NCBI RefSeq assembly: GCF_000576555.1
Contig: NZ_CP007145.1
Coordinates: forward strand, 2,170,001-2,234,000
From: Hymenobacter swuensis DY53
GTDB taxonomy: Bacteria > Bacteroidota > Bacteroidia > Cytophagales > Hymenobacteraceae
DNA length: 64,000 nt
Reading direction: 5' to 3'
Shown here: positions 8,170 to 16,727 of the stretch, in pieces
How positions within the stretch are numbered: the first letter of the stretch is position 1
Layout of the letters: every line of letters starts with the position of its first letter
Notes under the pieces: model-generated
The model's input: only the letters and a program-made list of their open reading frames with translations
The model's database searches: none
What the model was told of the DNA's origin: nothing
Translations under genes and position numbers: made by a program

Positions 8170-8970
8170 TTACTCCCCGCTGCCATTGTTGCTGCGTGAG
8201 TAACCCTTGATGACGCCACGGCCGGAGTTGCGGATGAAGTTCACTACCTCGTCGCGCTCCGGGGATGGTGCCAGTTCCAACTCAATCTGGTCAAGGGCGG
8301 CGGCATTGTTAAGGCCACTCAGGAACAGTAGGCGGTAGAGCTGCTGGATTTCGGCAATCTTCTGATCCGAAAACCCCCGGCGGCGCAGCCCGATGCTGTT
8401 GATGCCCACGTAAGTCAGCGGCTCGCGGCCCGCCTTCACGAAGGGCGGCACATCCTTCCGAATCAGTGAGCCACCCGAAATCATGGCGTGCTGCCCGATG
8501 TGCACGAACTGATGAATAGCCGACGACCCACCCACAATGGCGTAGTCGCCAATTTCCACGTGGCCCGCCACCTGCACCGTATTGGCCAGGATACAATTGT
8601 TGCCAATCACGCAGTCGTGGGCTACGTGCACGTAGGCCATCAGCAGGCAGTTGCTGCCCACCACGGTCTTGAGCTTGTCCACGGTACCGCGATTCACCGT
8701 CACGCACTCCCGAATCACGGTATTGTCGCCGATGTGCACGGTGGTTTTCTCGCCGGCAAACTTCAGGTCCTGGGGCTGGGCCGCAATAACGGCCCCCGGG
8801 AAAATCTTACAGTTCTTGCCGATGCGCGCCCCCGCCATGATGGTGACGTTGGGCCCAATCCAGGTGCCTTCCCCGATTTCCACATCCTTGTCAATGGTGG
8901 TGAAGGGTTCCACTACCACGTTCTGGGCAATCTTGGCTTCGGGGTGAATATAGGCGAGCGGCTGGTTCAT
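8170..8970 (-). CDS. lpxA: Acyl-ACP--UDP-N-acetylglucosamine O-acyltransferase
   Basis: A 266-residue left-handed beta-helix protein made of hexapeptide repeats (IGPNVTIMAGARIGKNC and others). It carries the catalytic histidine in YVHVAHDCVIGNN and a C-terminal helical domain (GLRRRGFSDQKIAEIQQLYR). It catalyses the first step of lipid A biosynthesis. Length matches the family (about 260). It is part of the leftward lpxD - lpxC/fabZ - lpxA run. Confidence 0.96.
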   Translation of the reverse strand: MNQPLAYIHPEAKIAQNVVVEPFTTIDKDVEIGEGTWIGPNVTIMAGARIGKNCKIFPGAVIAAQPQDLKFAGEKTTVHIGDNTVIRECVTVNRGTVDKLKTVVGSNCLLMAYVHVAHDCVIGNNCILANTVQVAGHVEIGDYAIVGGSSAIHQFVHIGQHAMISGGSLIRKDVPPFVKAGREPLTYVGINSIGLRRRGFSDQKIAEIQQLYRLLFLSGLNNAAALDQIELELAPSPERDEVVNFIRNSGRGVIKGYSRSNNGSGE

Positions 8971-8976
8971 TCGATG

Positions 8977-9088
8977 TTGAGTTATGAATTATGAGTTATG
9001 GATTATGAGTTACTGAACGACAAAGGAATAAGTCAGATTTGACCGGCTCCGAAAGTCAATGCATACCTCATGATTCAACTCTCATAAC
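8977..9088. repeat. Heptamer ATGARTT repeat, lpxA / lpxC-fabZ gap
   Basis: Five consecutive 7-bp units (TTGAGTT, ATGAATT, ATGAGTT, ATGGATT, ATGAGTT) fill 8977-9011. A partial reverse-complement arm (TCATGATTCAACTCTCATAAC) ends near 9088. The arms form an imperfect hairpin. Confidence 0.65.
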
Positions 9089-9096
9089 TAAAAAAA

Positions 9097-10491
9097 CTAG
9101 GCAGTTTTGCGGACGATGCTGGCCGACATTTCGGCTTCCATGACCACTTTGCCGTTCACATAAGCTTTGCCGCTCATTTTGGCAATGCCTCGCTTGATGG
9201 GAGCCGTCAGCTCGCATTTGAACAGAATCGTGTCGCCGGGTTTAACCATCCGACGGAAGCGGCAGTTTTCGATTCCCAGAAAATAGGTCCAGTAATTTTC
9301 CGGATCGGGCACGGTGCTCAGCACCAGAATACCGCCGGTCTGGGCCATGGCCTCAATCTGCAGCACACCGGGCATGACAGGGTTGCCGGGGAAATGGCCG
9401 GGAAAAAACGGCTCATTGAACGTCACATTCTTTACGCCCGTCACGGTGGTGGCGTCGAGGTGAATGATTTTATCGATGAGCAGGAAGGGGTAGCGGTGGG
9501 GCAGGGTGGCAGCAATCTTGTTGATGTCCATCACCGGCTCCCGGGCCGGGTCGTAGGCCGGCACCGGGCTGGTGTGGGCCTCCATCATCTTTTTCTTGAT
9601 GCGCTTGGCAAACGCCACGTTGGCCGCGTGGCCGGGCCGGGCGGCCAGAATCTGACCTTTCAGCGGGCGGCCTACTAAGGCCAGGTCGCCCACCAAGTCG
9701 AGGAGCTTGTGGCGAGCGGGTTCGTTCTTGTAGCGCAGGTCTACGTTGTTGAGGATGCCTTCCTTCTTCACGGCCACTTTGGGTTTACCCAGCATGGTGG
9801 CCAGCTCGTCCAGCTCCTCGTCGCTTACTACACGGTCTACCACCACAATAGCGTTGCTCAAATCACCACCTTTGATCAGGTTCGACTTGTAGAGAGCCTC
9901 CAGCTCGTGCAGAAAGCAAAACGTACGGGACGAGGCAATTTCGGTGGTGAACTGGTCGATGTGAGTGAGCGAGGCGTGTTGGGAACCCAATACCGGCGAG
10001 TTGTAATCCACCATCACCGTGAGGCGGTAGCTGTTCAGCGGCAGGCCGGCAATTTCCACGGCCCGGGCGTTGTCCACGTAGCGGATTTCGTCGGGTATCT
10101 CGAAGTAGTTGCGCAGGGCGTTCTGCTCTTCCAGCCCTACTTCCATCAGCGGCTTGATGAACTCGTAGCTGCTGCCATCCATAATGGGCGGCTCGGGGCC
10201 GTCCAGCTGAATCATGACATTGTCAATCTGCAACCCTACCAGAGCCGCCAACGTGTGCTCCACCGTATTCACGCGGGCACCGTTTTGCTCAATGGTAGTA
10301 CCGCGGGAAAGGTCCACTACGTTATCCACGTCGGCATCCACAATGGGCTGGCCGGGCAAGTCGATGCGCTGAAATTTGTAGCCGTGGTTAATGGGCGCGG
10401 GACAGAACGTCATGGTGGCCTGTACGCCCGTGTGCAGGCCAATGCCGCTCACGGTGACGGGGCCCTTAATGGTGTGTTGCTTGTCGTTCAT
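9097..10491 (-). CDS. lpxC/fabZ: Bifunctional LpxC deacetylase / FabZ dehydratase
   Basis: A 464-residue fusion. Residues 1 to about 300 are LpxC, the zinc-dependent deacetylase that commits precursor to lipid A ([21 protein letters not shown], and [14 protein letters not shown] with GHAANVAF). Residues about 315-464 are FabZ, the 3-hydroxyacyl-ACP dehydratase ([32 protein letters not shown]). The fusion is characteristic of Bacteroidota and couples lipid A and fatty acid supply. It lies between lpxD and lpxA. Confidence 0.97.
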   Translation of the reverse strand: MNDKQHTIKGPVTVSGIGLHTGVQATMTFCPAPINHGYKFQRIDLPGQPIVDADVDNVVDLSRGTTIEQNGARVNTVEHTLAALVGLQIDNVMIQLDGPEPPIMDGSSYEFIKPLMEVGLEEQNALRNYFEIPDEIRYVDNARAVEIAGLPLNSYRLTVMVDYNSPVLGSQHASLTHIDQFTTEIASSRTFCFLHELEALYKSNLIKGGDLSNAIVVVDRVVSDEELDELATMLGKPKVAVKKEGILNNVDLRYKNEPARHKLLDLVGDLALVGRPLKGQILAARPGHAANVAFAKRIKKKMMEAHTSPVPAYDPAREPVMDINKIAATLPHRYPFLLIDKIIHLDATTVTGVKNVTFNEPFFPGHFPGNPVMPGVLQIEAMAQTGGILVLSTVPDPENYWTYFLGIENCRFRRMVKPGDTILFKCELTAPIKRGIAKMSGKAYVNGKVVMEAEMSASIVRKTA

Positions 10492-10495
10492 TTTC

Positions 10496-10587
10496 TGAGT
10501 TGTCAGTTGCCAGTTGCCAATTGTCAGTTGTCAGGCCATCGAAAACAGAATGGGCCCAACAACTGACAACTGGCAACTGGCAACTCA
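10496..10587. repeat. Heptamer YCAGTTG hairpin, lpxC-fabZ / lpxD gap
   Basis: The left arm is TGAGTTG, TCAGTTG, CCAGTTG, CCAATTG, TCAGTTG (10496-10530). The right arm (about 10558-10587) is CAACTGA, CAACTGG, CAACTGG, CAACTCA. The arms pair over about 28 bp with one 7-bp unit difference. Confidence 0.75.
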
Positions 10588-10601
10588 AATAGGCTGCAAA
10601 G

Positions 10602-11642
10602 CTAGGGCTTTTCCGTTGCGCTTTGGTTGCGTTCTAGTTGGGTGAGGCGGCGTTCTACCTCGGGCAGGTGGCGGAAGATGGCATTGGCCCGCAGACTATC
10701 CCGCAACATGAAGGCGGGAGAGCCCTGCAACAGAATGCCTTCTTCCTTAATGGATTTGCCCACGCCCGATTGCGCCGTGACGGTAGTGCGGTTGGCCAGG
10801 CTGAGGTGCCCGGCAATACCCGTCTGGCCGGCGAGGACGCAGAAGTCCCCGATTTTGGTGGAGCCTGAAATGCCCGTCTGGGCCGCTACCACCGTGTGGC
10901 GGCCTATTTCCACGTTGTGGGCAATTTGGACGAGGTTGTCCACCTTGGCGCCTTCCCGAATGAGGGTGGAGCCCATAGTGGCGCAGTCGATGGTGGCGTT
11001 GGCGCCCACGCTCACGTTGTCTTCCAGCACCACGTTGCCAATCTGCGGGATGGTGCGGTAGGAGCCGTCGGGCTGGGGTGCAAACCCAAACCCATCGGAT
11101 CCGATGACGGCCCCGGCGTGAATGGTGCAGCGGCTGCCGATGACGGTTTCGGCGTACACTTTTGCGCCAGCGTACAAAATTGTGCCGTCCCCGATTTTTA
11201 CCCGGTCGCCGATGAACACGTGGGGGAAAATCACCACGTCCTGCCCGATTTCGCAGTTTTCGCCGATGTAGGAAAAGGCCCCGCGGTAGTGGTTCTCGCC
11301 GATGCGGGAGCTGGCGGCCATGTAGGCCGGCTCCTCCACGCCGCGCTTGCCGGTGCGCGTGGCCTGCTGGTAGAATTCCAGCAGCGTGGTGAAGCTGGTA
11401 TAGGGGTCATCTACCCGGATGAGGGTCGCCGTGGTGGGCTGGCGCAGCTCCAGGGTGCGACTGACAATGACGGCCGTGGCCCCAGTTGTGTAGAGGTGGT
11501 GCTCGTACTTGAGGTTGGCCAGAAACGACAGGGAGCCGGCCTGGCCCTCTTCAATCTTGGCAAGTCGGTCAATGCGCTGGGTGGCGTCGCCTTCTACTGC
11601 TCCGCGCAGCACTTCTGCTATCTGGCCTACGGTAAATTCCAT
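10602..11642 (-). CDS. lpxD: UDP-3-O-acylglucosamine N-acyltransferase
   Basis: A 346-residue protein. An N-terminal uridine-binding domain (to about residue 100, with LSFLANLKYEHHLYTT) precedes a hexapeptide-repeat beta-helix. The catalytic histidine lies in LVQIAHNVEIGRHTV, with a C-terminal helix (LPEVERRLTQLERN). It acts third in the lipid A pathway. It is separated from lpxC/fabZ and from the upstream HD gene by short repeat-filled gaps. Confidence 0.95.
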   Translation of the reverse strand: MEFTVGQIAEVLRGAVEGDATQRIDRLAKIEEGQAGSLSFLANLKYEHHLYTTGATAVIVSRTLELRQPTTATLIRVDDPYTSFTTLLEFYQQATRTGKRGVEEPAYMAASSRIGENHYRGAFSYIGENCEIGQDVVIFPHVFIGDRVKIGDGTILYAGAKVYAETVIGSRCTIHAGAVIGSDGFGFAPQPDGSYRTIPQIGNVVLEDNVSVGANATIDCATMGSTLIREGAKVDNLVQIAHNVEIGRHTVVAAQTGISGSTKIGDFCVLAGQTGIAGHLSLANRTTVTAQSGVGKSIKEEGILLQGSPAFMLRDSLRANAIFRHLPEVERRLTQLERNQSATEKP

Positions 11643-11660
11643 CGGGCAAAAGTAAGGGTT

Positions 11661-11758
11661 GGTTTTTGGTTTTTGATTTTTGGTACCGTAAGCGGATATC
11701 TTTCACAGCATCTTGTTATGCCTCAGAACGAAGCCAAAAACCAAAAACAAGCCCAAAA
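11661..11758. repeat. Heptamer GGTTTTT inverted repeat, lpxD / HD gap
   Basis: GGTTTTT, GGTTTTT, GATTTTT at 11661-11681 face CCAAAAA, CCAAAAA at 11734-11747, with a further CCCAAAAAAA afterwards. The approximately 50-nt spacer shows no other structure. Confidence 0.6.
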
Positions 11759-11765
11759 AAATGCC

Positions 11766-12995
11766 TCACAGAATTTCCTTGGGATAACAGATATAGTGCT
11801 TCTCCACGCGCTGGCTGATGGCGCGGATGTTGGGCAGGTCCGAGGCCTCGGCCACGTTCACTACCCGGCCGCTTTTAGTGAGCACGTCAATGGGGTCTTG
11901 GCCGTCGGCATCGTAGGCGTTGTTGCTGATGCGGCCCGTGAGCATGAGCTGGGCCGCGTCGTGGGCGGGCAGGCAGAAATGCTCGGCAATCAAGTCCACG
12001 ATGCCCAGCTGAAACTCATCGTCGAAAGGCTCGGCCTGGAGCGTGATTTTAAACAGGTGCCGGTCGAGCAGACTTTGGGCCAGGTAGTTGAGAACTTTGT
12101 CGGGATGGTCAGCCCAGAGCTTTACCGCGCCCCACACGTCGGTATCATCCAGCCGCACGAAGCGGCGCATCACCTGGTCGTCGTGCTCAAACTCCTGCTG
12201 CGTGACGTGGCGCGACAGGAAGAAATGCAGGTTGGGGGCGGCCGGGACTTCCACGCCGGCCCGCACCAAATCCCGGGCACGCTGCATAATGCGAATCACC
12301 ATCTGCTCGGCTGAGGTAACGGTTTTGTGCAGATACACCTGCCAGTACATCAGCCGCCGGCTCACCAGGAAATTCTCAATACTGTACACAGCCTTCTCTT
12401 CCAGCACCAGCCGCTCGTCTACCACCGTCAGCATCTTGATGAGGCGGTCGGCTCCGGGACGGCCTTCCTGCACGCCGGTATAAAAGGAGTCCCGGTTGAG
12501 GTAGTCGAGCCGGTCCATGTCTAGCTGGCTGCTCACGAGCTGGTGAAAAAACGGCCGGTCATAAGTGCCCTCGAAGATAGCAATGGCCAGATCCAGCGCA
12601 CCGTTGAATTGCGCGTTGAGCTTGCGCATGAGGTGCAGGCTCACGGCCTCGTGGTGCACATCGTGGAAGATGCTGCGCTCCAGGGCATGGGAGAGGGGGC
12701 CGTGGCCAATATCGTGAAGCAGAATGGCGGCCATGGCGGCCTCGCCCTCCCGGGCCGAAATCTTCACCCCTTTGTCCTTGAGCGTACGCAGGGCTAGCGT
12801 CATCAGGTGCATGGCGCCCAGCGCGTGGTGGAAGCGGGTGTGCAAAGCCCCCGGATACACGAACATGGTAAGGCCCAGCTGCTGAATCCGGCGCAGACGC
12901 TGGAAGTACGTGTGCTCAATGAGGTCAAACAACAACTCCGTCGGAATGGTCACGAAGCCGTACACCGGGTCGTTGAAGATTTTTTTCTTGTTCAT
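11766..12995 (-). CDS. HD-domain phosphohydrolase
   Basis: A 409-residue member of the HD superfamily related to dGTPase/SAMHD1-type hydrolases. The first metal histidine lies in ALHTRFHHALGAMHL (about residues 52-66) and the HD doublet in ILLHDIGHGPLSHALE. A further aspartate motif is in SSQLDMDRLDYLNRDS. It probably hydrolyses nucleotide or dNTP phosphates in the cytoplasm, but the substrate is unknown. It heads the leftward lpx block and is divergent from porX. Confidence 0.88.
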   Translation of the reverse strand: MNKKKIFNDPVYGFVTIPTELLFDLIEHTYFQRLRRIQQLGLTMFVYPGALHTRFHHALGAMHLMTLALRTLKDKGVKISAREGEAAMAAILLHDIGHGPLSHALERSIFHDVHHEAVSLHLMRKLNAQFNGALDLAIAIFEGTYDRPFFHQLVSSQLDMDRLDYLNRDSFYTGVQEGRPGADRLIKMLTVVDERLVLEEKAVYSIENFLVSRRLMYWQVYLHKTVTSAEQMVIRIMQRARDLVRAGVEVPAAPNLHFFLSRHVTQQEFEHDDQVMRRFVRLDDTDVWGAVKLWADHPDKVLNYLAQSLLDRHLFKITLQAEPFDDEFQLGIVDLIAEHFCLPAHDAAQLMLTGRISNNAYDADGQDPIDVLTKSGRVVNVAEASDLPNIRAISQRVEKHYICYPKEIL

Positions 12996-13349
12996 GCGAA
13001 GGAGAGGGGCCGGGCTTCGGCAATACGCCAGAAAGCCGACGAAAAGGAACGGAAAGTGGATTTTACCGCTTCCTTCACTACGGGAAGCTGAAGCGGCCAG
13101 TGGTACTTGGAGCAGCCGGTATCAACATTTTTCGGCTTCTTTACCGCTGAGTTACCCGGAAAGTATAGCGCGGCCAGAATTTTTTAAACCAAAAAGCACG
13201 GATTGGGAGTAAAGCTACTTACGAAACTTCAGTTGCAACTTGTGGCCTCGTGCCCGCATCTGGTACACAAGTGCGGCTACCTGCATTTCGTAGAGTGCGT
13301 TTACTGACTCGTTGGGCCCTTGCCTGGCGCTACACCCCAAGTCCCCCCT
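12996..13349. other. Divergent intergenic region, HD gene / porX
   Basis: About 354 bp between two divergent genes, presumably holding both promoters. I see no strong TAnnTTTG element on either strand, no long inverted repeat and no plausible small gene. An open frame starting with TTG at 13320 merely extends porX and is not needed. Confidence 0.5.
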
Positions 13350-14918
13350 ATGCAACAATACAGCATACTCTGGGCCGATGATGAAATCGACCTGCTGAAA
13401 CCCCACATTCTGTTTCTCAAAGACAAAGGCTACGAGGTAACCGGCGTAAACTCCGGGGCCGATGCCATTGAGGAAATTCAGGAGAAGACGTACGACATCG
13501 TATTTCTGGATGAGAACATGCCTGGTCTCACTGGCCTGGAAACCCTCACCGAAATCAAAGCGGTGCGCCCTACCGTACCCGTGGTCATGATTACCAAGAG
13601 CGAGGAAGAGCACATCATGGAGTCGGCCATCGGGGCCAAAATTGCCGATTACCTCATCAAGCCGGTGAATCCCAACCAGATTCTGCTGTCGGTAAAGAAG
13701 GTTCTCGACAACAAGCGGCTGGTCAGCGAAGCCACCAACAGCGGCTATCAGCGCGACTTCCGCCAGCTGGGCATGCAGCTCTCCGACCGCCTTTCGGCCA
13801 CCGAGTGGGCTGATGTGTACAAGAAGCTGGTGTACTGGGAGCTGGAAATCAACGAGACAGAAGGCAAGAGCATGGCCGAAGTCTTCAATATGCAGAAGGA
13901 CGAGGCTAACACGTACTTCGGCCGCTTCATCACGGAGAATTACGAGGACTGGGTAAACGGCGACGATAAGGAAGCCCCACTCATGTCGCACCAGCTGTTT
14001 CAGGAGCGGGTATTTCCGCTGCTCAAGGAAACCGGTGACCAGCCCGTGTATTTCCTGCTCATCGACAACCTGCGCTACGACCAGTGGAAGGTACTGGAGC
14101 CCATCATTGCCGAGCTATTTACCGTCGATTCGGAGGAAACCTACTATAGCATTCTGCCCACCACCACGGCGTATGCGCGTAATGCCATCTTCTCGGGCAT
14201 GATGCCGGGTGAAATCCAGAAGAAGTATCCCAACCTGTGGGTGTGGGACGACGACGACGAGGGCAAGAACATGCACGAGGCCGAGTTCATGGAAATCATG
14301 TTCCAGAAGGCCAACCAGAAGCATAAGTTTAGCTATAACAAGGTGACCAACCTGCAGGCCGGTAAAGACCTGCTGGGCAAAATGGCTAACCTGCACAACA
14401 ACTACAAGTGCAACGTCATCGTCTACAACTTTGTGGACATGCTCAGCCACGCCCGCACCGATATGGCCATGATCCGGGAGCTGGCCGCCGATGAGTCGGC
14501 GTACCGCAGCATCACCCGCTCGTGGTTCCTGCACTCGCCGCTGTATGAAATGCTCCAGCAGATTTCGGAGCGTAAAGGCAAGCTCATCATCACCACCGAC
14601 CACGGCACCATCCGGGTGAAGCGGCCCTACAAGATTGTGGGCGACCGGAACACGAATACCAACCTGCGCTACAAGCACGGCAAAAACCTGGGCTTCGATG
14701 ACTCCCGCGACGTGTACACCGTGCGCAAGCCGGAGCGCATTTTCCTGCCCCGCGAAAACGTGAGCACCGCCTACGTCTTCACGGTAGGTGACTACTTCTT
14801 CGCCTACCCCAACAACTACAATTACTACGTGAACTACTACAAGGACACGTTCCAGCACGGCGGCATCTCCCTGGAGGAATGCATCATTCCGTACGTCACG
14901 CTCAGCCCGAAAGGGTAA
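13350..14918 (+). CDS. porX: PorX, type IX secretion two-component regulator (REC-PglZ)
   Basis: A 522-residue protein. The receiver domain (residues 1-120) has the acidic pocket ADDE and phospho-acceptor D54 in VFLDENMPG. A linker leads to a PglZ/alkaline-phosphatase-like domain with metal-site motifs LIDNLRYDQWK, FVDMLSHAR and TTDHGTIR. PorX with sensor PorY and sigma factor SigP controls the type IX secretion system, and its PglZ domain is reported as a zinc-dependent phosphodiesterase. The ATG at 13350 directly begins the receiver. No porY lies alongside, as is common. Confidence 0.95.
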   Translation: MQQYSILWADDEIDLLKPHILFLKDKGYEVTGVNSGADAIEEIQEKTYDIVFLDENMPGLTGLETLTEIKAVRPTVPVVMITKSEEEHIMESAIGAKIADYLIKPVNPNQILLSVKKVLDNKRLVSEATNSGYQRDFRQLGMQLSDRLSATEWADVYKKLVYWELEINETEGKSMAEVFNMQKDEANTYFGRFITENYEDWVNGDDKEAPLMSHQLFQERVFPLLKETGDQPVYFLLIDNLRYDQWKVLEPIIAELFTVDSEETYYSILPTTTAYARNAIFSGMMPGEIQKKYPNLWVWDDDDEGKNMHEAEFMEIMFQKANQKHKFSYNKVTNLQAGKDLLGKMANLHNNYKCNVIVYNFVDMLSHARTDMAMIRELAADESAYRSITRSWFLHSPLYEMLQQISERKGKLIITTDHGTIRVKRPYKIVGDRNTNTNLRYKHGKNLGFDDSRDVYTVRKPERIFLPRENVSTAYVFTVGDYFFAYPNNYNYYVNYYKDTFQHGGISLEECIIPYVTLSPKG

Positions 14919-14943
14919 GAGTCAGAATTCTTTTTTAGGTTAC

Positions 14944-14974
14944 AACGGCAGCTTTCCGGAAGGGAACTGCCGTT
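14944..14974 (+). terminator. Terminator of porX
   Basis: AACGGCAG (14944-14951) pairs with CTGCCGTT (14967-14974), with a partly paired interior and a following T-rich stretch. It lies 25 bp after the porX stop. Confidence 0.6.
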
Positions 14975-14996
14975 TGCTTTCGGAAAAAAATGGGAA

Positions 14997-15539
14997 ATGA
15001 AAAAGACTTTCGGGCTGTGTCTGCTAGTATTTGTGTTGGCGACAAGTTGCCAAAATAAGGACGTGAATGGTCAGGCGCATCAACGCGTAGAAGTTGAGAA
15101 GCCAAAGACTGATCTGCCTCCAGCACTACTAAAACCTAAAGGAAAGGCCAGAGAATATGTTGTTTTGCCTTTCAGCGAAAAGCATACACATTCACTGGTA
15201 GGCGCAAGGCCATCAACCTTGACGGATAAGGAAATAAGCCAGGTATATGCTTTGGTGCAAAAGGCTATTGCAGAATATAATGCTAGTGATACCTATAAAG
15301 GTGAATACAGAGGAGCAAATGAACCGATTGATATTGCAAGCTATAGGCTTCAGTTGATACCAGGAATATCAGTTGTTGGGGAGAAAATAATTTGGGTGCA
15401 AGGCTTCTGCTCTGATATGCACACAGATTGGAAAACAACTCGCTTGCAGGTATATGATGGAGGAAATTGCTACATCCGAGTCGATATTAATTTGTCTCGA
15501 AAGAAATGGTCGAGGTTGACGACTGGGGGTGAAGCATAG
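14997..15539 (+). CDS. Predicted lipoprotein, unknown, AT-rich
   Basis: A 180-residue protein with a lipoprotein signal peptide (lipobox LATSC, lipidated C18) and a charged linker. The soluble domain (from about residue 55: EYVVLPFSEKHTHSLVG, then VYALVQKAIAEYN, and VGEKIIWVQGFCSDMHTDWK) is not assigned to a family. Its codons are clearly more A/T-rich than neighbours (AAA, GAA, ATA, TAT frequent), which suggests recent acquisition. A 38-bp palindromic terminator follows. Confidence 0.7.
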   Translation: MKKTFGLCLLVFVLATSCQNKDVNGQAHQRVEVEKPKTDLPPALLKPKGKAREYVVLPFSEKHTHSLVGARPSTLTDKEISQVYALVQKAIAEYNASDTYKGEYRGANEPIDIASYRLQLIPGISVVGEKIIWVQGFCSDMHTDWKTTRLQVYDGGNCYIRVDINLSRKKWSRLTTGGEA

Positions 15540-15554
15540 GTAAACCGGTATATA

Positions 15555-15592
15555 AAATAAAGAGGGCGGTCAATTGACCGCCCTCTTTATTT
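15555..15592. terminator. 38-bp perfect palindromic terminator
   Basis: The sequence 15555-15592 is its own reverse complement, centred on GTCAATTGAC, with A-rich and T-rich ends. It serves the lipoprotein gene and overlaps the last base of the convergent small gene's stop. Confidence 0.8.
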
Positions 15593-15828
15593 CAGTTACA
15601 CAGCCAGTGGCCGTTGTGTTTATGGTGGTAGGGGAAATGCACGTCCGTTTCCTCTGCGCCCTGCCGTAACTGAGCTAGAGCGGTGCGGCTTTGGTTCCGG
15701 TGTCGAACCCAAAGTAGGTGAGTGAAATCCTTACTAGGGTGATAGAGCCGATACGTGAAGCTGCGGTAAAGCCAGATGCGGCCACGCTGCCGGGATGTCC
15801 AGGCCCAGCGCTTTTTAGACTGTTTCAT
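15592..15828 (-). CDS. Small basic hypothetical protein
   Basis: A 78-residue frame from the ATG at 15828, starting MKQSKKRWAWTSRQRG, rich in Arg, His, Trp and Tyr, and ending HHKHNGHWLCN. No family is recognised. It ends exactly at the palindromic terminator, which favours a real gene, but the composition is unusual and no ribosome-binding site is evident. The frame continues upstream without family-like sequence. Confidence 0.45.
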   Translation of the reverse strand: MKQSKKRWAWTSRQRGRIWLYRSFTYRLYHPSKDFTHLLWVRHRNQSRTALAQLRQGAEETDVHFPYHHKHNGHWLCN

Positions 15829-16082
15829 GGGAGTTGTAGGTTGATACCTACAGCTCGTGACAAGTGGCGAAATAACGTTGCATACACTAACTGGTTGATT
15901 GCCGGACACGGCCGGCAGGCAGGAAAGATGTGGAAAACTGCCGGAAATAGGAAGGCTACACCAGGATAATTGGGTAACAGTGAAGTAACTCAACTATAAC
16001 GAGCCGGATGTCATACTGATGTTGCGTAATTATCCGGCAATCAGTAACTTGTTGTATCCCGAAACCCTAACGCCCCACCCTT

Positions 16083-16712
16083 ATGAAGCCCATTACTACT
16101 GCCATTATCTTCATTGAGTTTCAGAACGATTTCACTACACCCGGCGGCTCTCTGCATGACGCGGTGAAGACAGTAATGAAGCAAACCAACATGTTGGCCC
16201 ACGCCGAAGACCTGGTCCGGCAGGCCCGGATGGCCGGGGCGCTTATTGTGCATGTGCCCATCAGCTTCACCGAAAACTACCGGGAGCTGAGTCCCCGGCC
16301 CTACGGCATTCTGAAAGGAGTAGTAGACAGCAACTCGTTCCGCCAGGGCTCCTGGGGGGCGGAAATTGTGGACGTGCTCCGGCCACAGGCGGAGGATATT
16401 GTTATTGAAGGCAAGCGGGGGCTCGATGGATTTGTGAGTACCAACCTGGATTTTGTACTGCGGCAGCGCGGCATCACGCACGTTGCCCTGGCAGGTTTCC
16501 TCACCAACTGCTGCGTGGAATCTACCATGCGCACCGCGTACGAGTACGGCTATCAGGTGTACACGCTCACCGACTGCACCGCCACGGTAAGCGAGGAGGA
16601 GCAGCGCCTGGCTTGCGAGAAAAACTTCCCCATGTTCTCGCACCCGCTCACCCACCAGGATTTTCTTGAGCAGCTCCTGACCGCAGAAGTTCCTGAGACA
16701 GTGGAGCGGTAG
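16083..16712 (+). CDS. Isochorismatase-like cysteine hydrolase
   Basis: A 209-residue cysteine hydrolase. The catalytic Asp is in IIFIEFQNDF (about residue 15), the Lys in IEGKRGLDGF (about 113), and the nucleophilic Cys in GFLTNCCVESTMRTA (about 140). Members act on isochorismate, nicotinamide, ureidoacrylate, biuret and similar amides, and the residues seen do not fix the substrate. It is monocistronic, convergent with the outer-membrane receptor gene 15 bp away. Confidence 0.88.
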   Translation: MKPITTAIIFIEFQNDFTTPGGSLHDAVKTVMKQTNMLAHAEDLVRQARMAGALIVHVPISFTENYRELSPRPYGILKGVVDSNSFRQGSWGAEIVDVLRPQAEDIVIEGKRGLDGFVSTNLDFVLRQRGITHVALAGFLTNCCVESTMRTAYEYGYQVYTLTDCTATVSEEEQRLACEKNFPMFSHPLTHQDFLEQLLTAEVPETVER

Positions 16713-16727
16713 GCAGGCAATGTGGCG

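Noticed and set aside
10896..12314. Long open frame (472 codons) on the plus strand
   Set aside because: It runs antisense to lpxD and the HD gene, whose conserved motifs are clear. Long antisense frames are expected in GC-rich DNA.
13320..13349. Upstream TTG start for porX
   Set aside because: The ATG at 13350 directly precedes the receiver domain; the extra ten residues are not family-like.
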